A stretch of 7,815 bases of DNA from Holosporaceae bacterium (lineage in GTDB: Bacteria; Pseudomonadota; Alphaproteobacteria; UBA3830): contig JAISCG010000004.1 in assembly GCA_031265715.1 (NCBI GenBank), positions 1 to 7,815 of the forward strand, written 5' to 3'. The number at the start of each line of letters is the position of its first letter. The first letter of the stretch is position 1. Below the pieces are notes generated by a model. That model saw nothing but the letters and a program-made list of their open reading frames with translations, made no database searches and was not told the DNA's origin. Below, piece after piece: positions 6,075 through 7,815 of this stretch. A program made the translations under genes and the position numbers.

Positions 6075-6161
6075 CGTCATTGCGAACGGGACAAAGCAAT
6101 CCAGGACTCAAATTCTAGCAAATTTAAACCCCGAATTGCCGCACCGCTTCTCGCAATGACG
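6075..6161. repeat. REP/MITE-like intergenic hairpin element
   Basis: The ends are a perfect 11-bp inverted repeat, CGTCATTGCGA (6075-6085) and TCGCAATGACG (6151-6161). Ten or eleven nt further in, a second paired block occurs (GCAATCCAGG against a near-complement containing GCAATTCGGGG), so the whole unit can fold into one long hairpin of about 87 nt. The motif CGTCATTGCGA followed by GCAATCCAGG resembles dispersed palindromic repeats I know from many Rickettsiales/Holosporales-like genomes. It lies 73 bp beyond the stop of the minus-strand lyase-like gene and may affect that mRNA's 3' end. It encodes no transposase. Confidence 0.75.
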
Positions 6162-6233
6162 GAATGAAACGCCTAATTTAGTGCGACGGACGCTTATTCT
6201 GAAATGCGAGGAGCCTTGACATTCGAACTGCCT

Positions 6234-7616
6234 CTACTTAAAGTGTCGCACCGCTCTTGCAGGCGCATCTTTTTTTATAGTTACCACCCTTGAACCTCTC
6301 GCAAGCGTCCGCTGAAATTCTGCAGCGCCAGGGTCGTTTTGCACACGAAGTCTATCAAATTCGTCCGCGGTGTAGAATAGTCCGAACCTTTTCCAGTCTG
6401 CAACTCTTTTCGGCAAGTCAACTCCGCAGTATGCTACGCGAATACCAAAGGGATGTTCATAATTCAGATCAAGTTGAACAGGGCTTGCTTCCTCAACGAT
6501 CATCGGCAATCCTCTGCATTCGTAGTCATGATCTGAATGAAACGAGGGAGCCCAGCGTGCACTAAGTCCACCACTGTCTCCCAGTTGTATATCCCCGACA
6601 CATGTTATGAAATCGAAATGAGAAAGCTCTCCTCTTCTTATTGCCTTTCCTAATTCTATATCTAAGTCACGAGCAATTTCCCCTGCTTCTGCATCGTCTT
6701 TTGGATATACCGCAATATACTTTCCCGCCTGTGACGAACCTTTCATGTATCGAGACTTACATATAAGTAATCGGAACGGATGTAGCGCCGCAACATACTT
6801 ATAAGAAGCGCCGCATCTATTTAACCGCGGCAGTACAACTCGAGCGACGGCTCCCGCTGAAGTTGGAGTGGCAGATACATGTATTTTCCACCCTCCCTCT
6901 CCCAGTTCTTCTCCTATTTGACACCAAGTGGGTGCACACGGATTTGATGAATATCTCCCGGTTTTACCCAACACATCTTTTCTCATTATTGCCTTGACAG
7001 TTGCAATAGACCTAGAATAGGGGATCATCCGATACCTCCCCCAGCCTACACTTATTTCTTTTAATTCCGTTCCAACCAGTTGAATACTCCCGTCGCCGGA
7101 AAAACTCGGCTCGCATGCCGCATCCGCCATATTTCCTCTCACATCCGAGCCGAAAATATCAGGATTACTCCTTACCGTTTCTGCATAAGCTTCATCCAGG
7201 ATCCTGTTTTGCGCCAGTATTTCCTCCAAATTACAACCTTGAGGATATACCGCTTCAGATCTTGCTCTTACTCTATCCGAGTGTTCACCATATTCGTCAA
7301 TCCAAGACCAGGCGTTTCTTTTGGCCATGCATTCCCGCGCTTTTTCATCACCATCGCTTGCCAGTATCATTAACGTCTTGTATGCATTGAAAAACTGCAA
7401 ATACTGAACCGATGTTAGTGTTATTTCACCGGTTATCATGGCAATGTCTATAGTTTGCAAGGCTGTCACTAAATCCCCTGTATAATAGCAATTAGCTAAA
7501 GCGTTGCCGGCGAATGCCGGCAGCTTACCGAAGATTTCACCAATGCCGGAAGACATCCCGTTTGCCGGCGAAGACAAGGCGAAGCACGTACACAAACACA
7601 GCACTTTCTTTTTCAT
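6234..7616 (-). CDS. Exported protein with a LanKC/OspF-like phospho-Ser/Thr lyase domain
   Basis: A 460-residue protein. Residues 1-20 form a likely Sec signal peptide: a KKK start, a hydrophobic VLCLCTCFAL stretch, then SSPANG. Residues 21-240 are not recognised. Residues 242-357 match the N-terminal lyase domain of class III lanthipeptide synthetases. They contain GWKIHVSATP (243-251 core), SYKYV (271-275), KSRYMKGSSQAGKYIAVYP (287-305) and a later SARW (352-355). The same order is seen in SpvC/OspF: FHIS, KWKV, then a beta strand ending in Y. By that alignment H246 would be the general acid, K273 the general base, and R289 and R354 candidate phosphate contacts. Such lyases remove phosphate from phospho-Ser/Thr by elimination. 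The C-terminal 100 residues match neither kinase nor cyclase. The predicted mature chain has 11 cysteines. The ATG at 7614-7616 follows GGGGAGA. The domain call rests on recalled motifs. Activity, substrate and effector role are inference. Confidence 0.75.
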   Translation of the reverse strand: MKKKVLCLCTCFALSSPANGMSSGIGEIFGKLPAFAGNALANCYYTGDLVTALQTIDIAMITGEITLTSVQYLQFFNAYKTLMILASDGDEKARECMAKRNAWSWIDEYGEHSDRVRARSEAVYPQGCNLEEILAQNRILDEAYAETVRSNPDIFGSDVRGNMADAACEPSFSGDGSIQLVGTELKEISVGWGRYRMIPYSRSIATVKAIMRKDVLGKTGRYSSNPCAPTWCQIGEELGEGGWKIHVSATPTSAGAVARVVLPRLNRCGASYKYVAALHPFRLLICKSRYMKGSSQAGKYIAVYPKDDAEAGEIARDLDIELGKAIRRGELSHFDFITCVGDIQLGDSGGLSARWAPSFHSDHDYECRGLPMIVEEASPVQLDLNYEHPFGIRVAYCGVDLPKRVADWKRFGLFYTADEFDRLRVQNDPGAAEFQRTLARGSRVVTIKKDAPARAVRHFK

Positions 7617-7625
7617 TTGTTTCTC

Positions 7626-7642
7626 CCCATAGTTGATATGGG
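7626..7642. promoter_or_regulatory. Palindrome CCCATA-N5-TATGGG over the start site and ribosome binding site of the lyase-like gene
   Basis: A perfect 6-bp inverted repeat with a 5-nt centre spans the predicted transcription start (about 7637). One arm overlaps the GGGGAGA ribosome binding site (7622-7628). Depending on the exact start, it is either a repressor operator or an mRNA hairpin that partly hides the ribosome binding site. Confidence 0.4.
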
Positions 7643-7643
7643 C

Positions 7644-7673
7644 ATACTATCAATCAATCACCCCTTCTGTCAA
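7644..7673 (-). promoter_or_regulatory. Near-consensus promoter for the lyase-like gene
   Basis: A perfect -35 TTGACA (7668-7673) and a -10 TAGTAT (7644-7649) are 18 bp apart on the minus strand, 28 bp before the ATG. This is the best promoter match in the window and suggests substantial expression unless the adjoining palindrome is bound. Confidence 0.7.
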
Positions 7674-7683
7674 CCATTTTTTG

Positions 7684-7726
7684 AAAAAAATCTCCCCCCC
7701 AGGGCTTTTTCCTAGAGGAGGGAAGA
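7684..7726 (-). terminator. Intrinsic terminator on the minus strand
   Basis: On the minus strand, TCTTCCCTCC (7717-7726) pairs with GGGGGGGAGA (7691-7700) in a 10-bp stem with two G-T pairs. The loop is 16 nt, and seven T follow (7684-7690). It would end transcription arriving from a minus-strand gene beyond the right edge and isolate the promoter of the lyase-like gene just downstream. I could not identify that upstream gene. Confidence 0.65.
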
Positions 7727-7815
7727 GGTTTTAAATTTTTCAAACAAACTACTGCAATCGAGTGAGAATCTGTAGATGGCGTCTCTAAAATTACTGATTT
7801 TCCAATGTTTTAGCA

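Noticed and set aside
7584..7616. Lipoprotein signal at the cysteine-rich start of the lyase-like protein
   Set aside because: The cysteines at residues 7, 9 and 11 are not preceded by a proper lipobox. An ordinary Sec signal peptide fits better.
6234..7616. Complete lanthipeptide biosynthesis locus around the LanKC-like domain
   Set aside because: No kinase or cyclase domain, no precursor peptide and no transporter is visible in the window, so only the lyase-like domain is supported.
7714..7813. Minus-strand open frame at the right edge ending in a TAG inside the terminator loop
   Set aside because: About 33 codons with no recognisable motif. It could be the end of an upstream gene, but the stop falling inside the terminator loop argues against it and nothing positive supports it.
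7776..7815. Plus-strand ATG open to the right edge (13 codons beginning MASLKLL)
   Set aside because: Too short to judge, with no convincing ribosome binding site and no recognised family.

Overview
The window looks like a chromosomal segment of a host-associated alphaproteobacterium, most likely a Holosporales- or Rickettsiales-like intracellular lineage. The sequence evidence is a class I lysyl-tRNA synthetase, an alphaproteobacterial-type family-4-like uracil-DNA glycosylase without iron-sulphur ligands, an exported ankyrin-repeat protein, an exported protein with a host-signalling-type lyase domain, and a REP-like hairpin carrying the CGTCATTGCGA / TCGCAATGACG ends often seen in such genomes. 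The lineage call is inference; no marker settles it.

Layout, left to right. The 5' part of dnaK runs off the left edge on the minus strand. Its leader and promoter share a 312-bp divergent region with the upstream region of a plus-strand gene for a Sec-exported protein of about ten ankyrin repeats (723-2192). That protein contains a 351-bp (117-residue) in-frame tandem duplication, and its gene is bracketed by two direct copies of a 44-nt dispersed element. Next is a housekeeping block. asd (minus) converges on the ankyrin gene across a long hairpin and diverges from lysK (plus). lysK is followed with no gap by the uracil-DNA glycosylase gene, so the two probably form an operon. A third, inverted copy of the 44-nt element lies after the glycosylase gene. 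A minus-strand tRNA-Arg(UCU) with encoded CCA and a good promoter follows, then a REP-like hairpin element.

The right part is the most interesting. A minus-strand gene (6234-7616) encodes a 460-residue protein with a signal peptide, a cysteine-containing N-terminal region I do not recognise, and a segment at about residues 242-357. That segment closely resembles the phosphoserine/phosphothreonine lyase domain of class III lanthipeptide synthetases (LanKC/RamC) and, more distantly, the OspF/SpvC effectors. No kinase or cyclase domain and no precursor peptide is visible. The gene has a near-consensus promoter, a palindrome overlapping its ribosome binding site, and a strong intrinsic terminator upstream that insulates it from the next minus-strand gene. 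I propose an exported, stand-alone phospholyase, possibly a host-directed effector.

How the genes fit together: Asd supplies the diaminopimelate/lysine branch and LysK charges tRNA-Lys, so the divergent pair is metabolically linked, and the glycosylase handles DNA repair. The two exported proteins flank this core block and are the likely host-facing genes.
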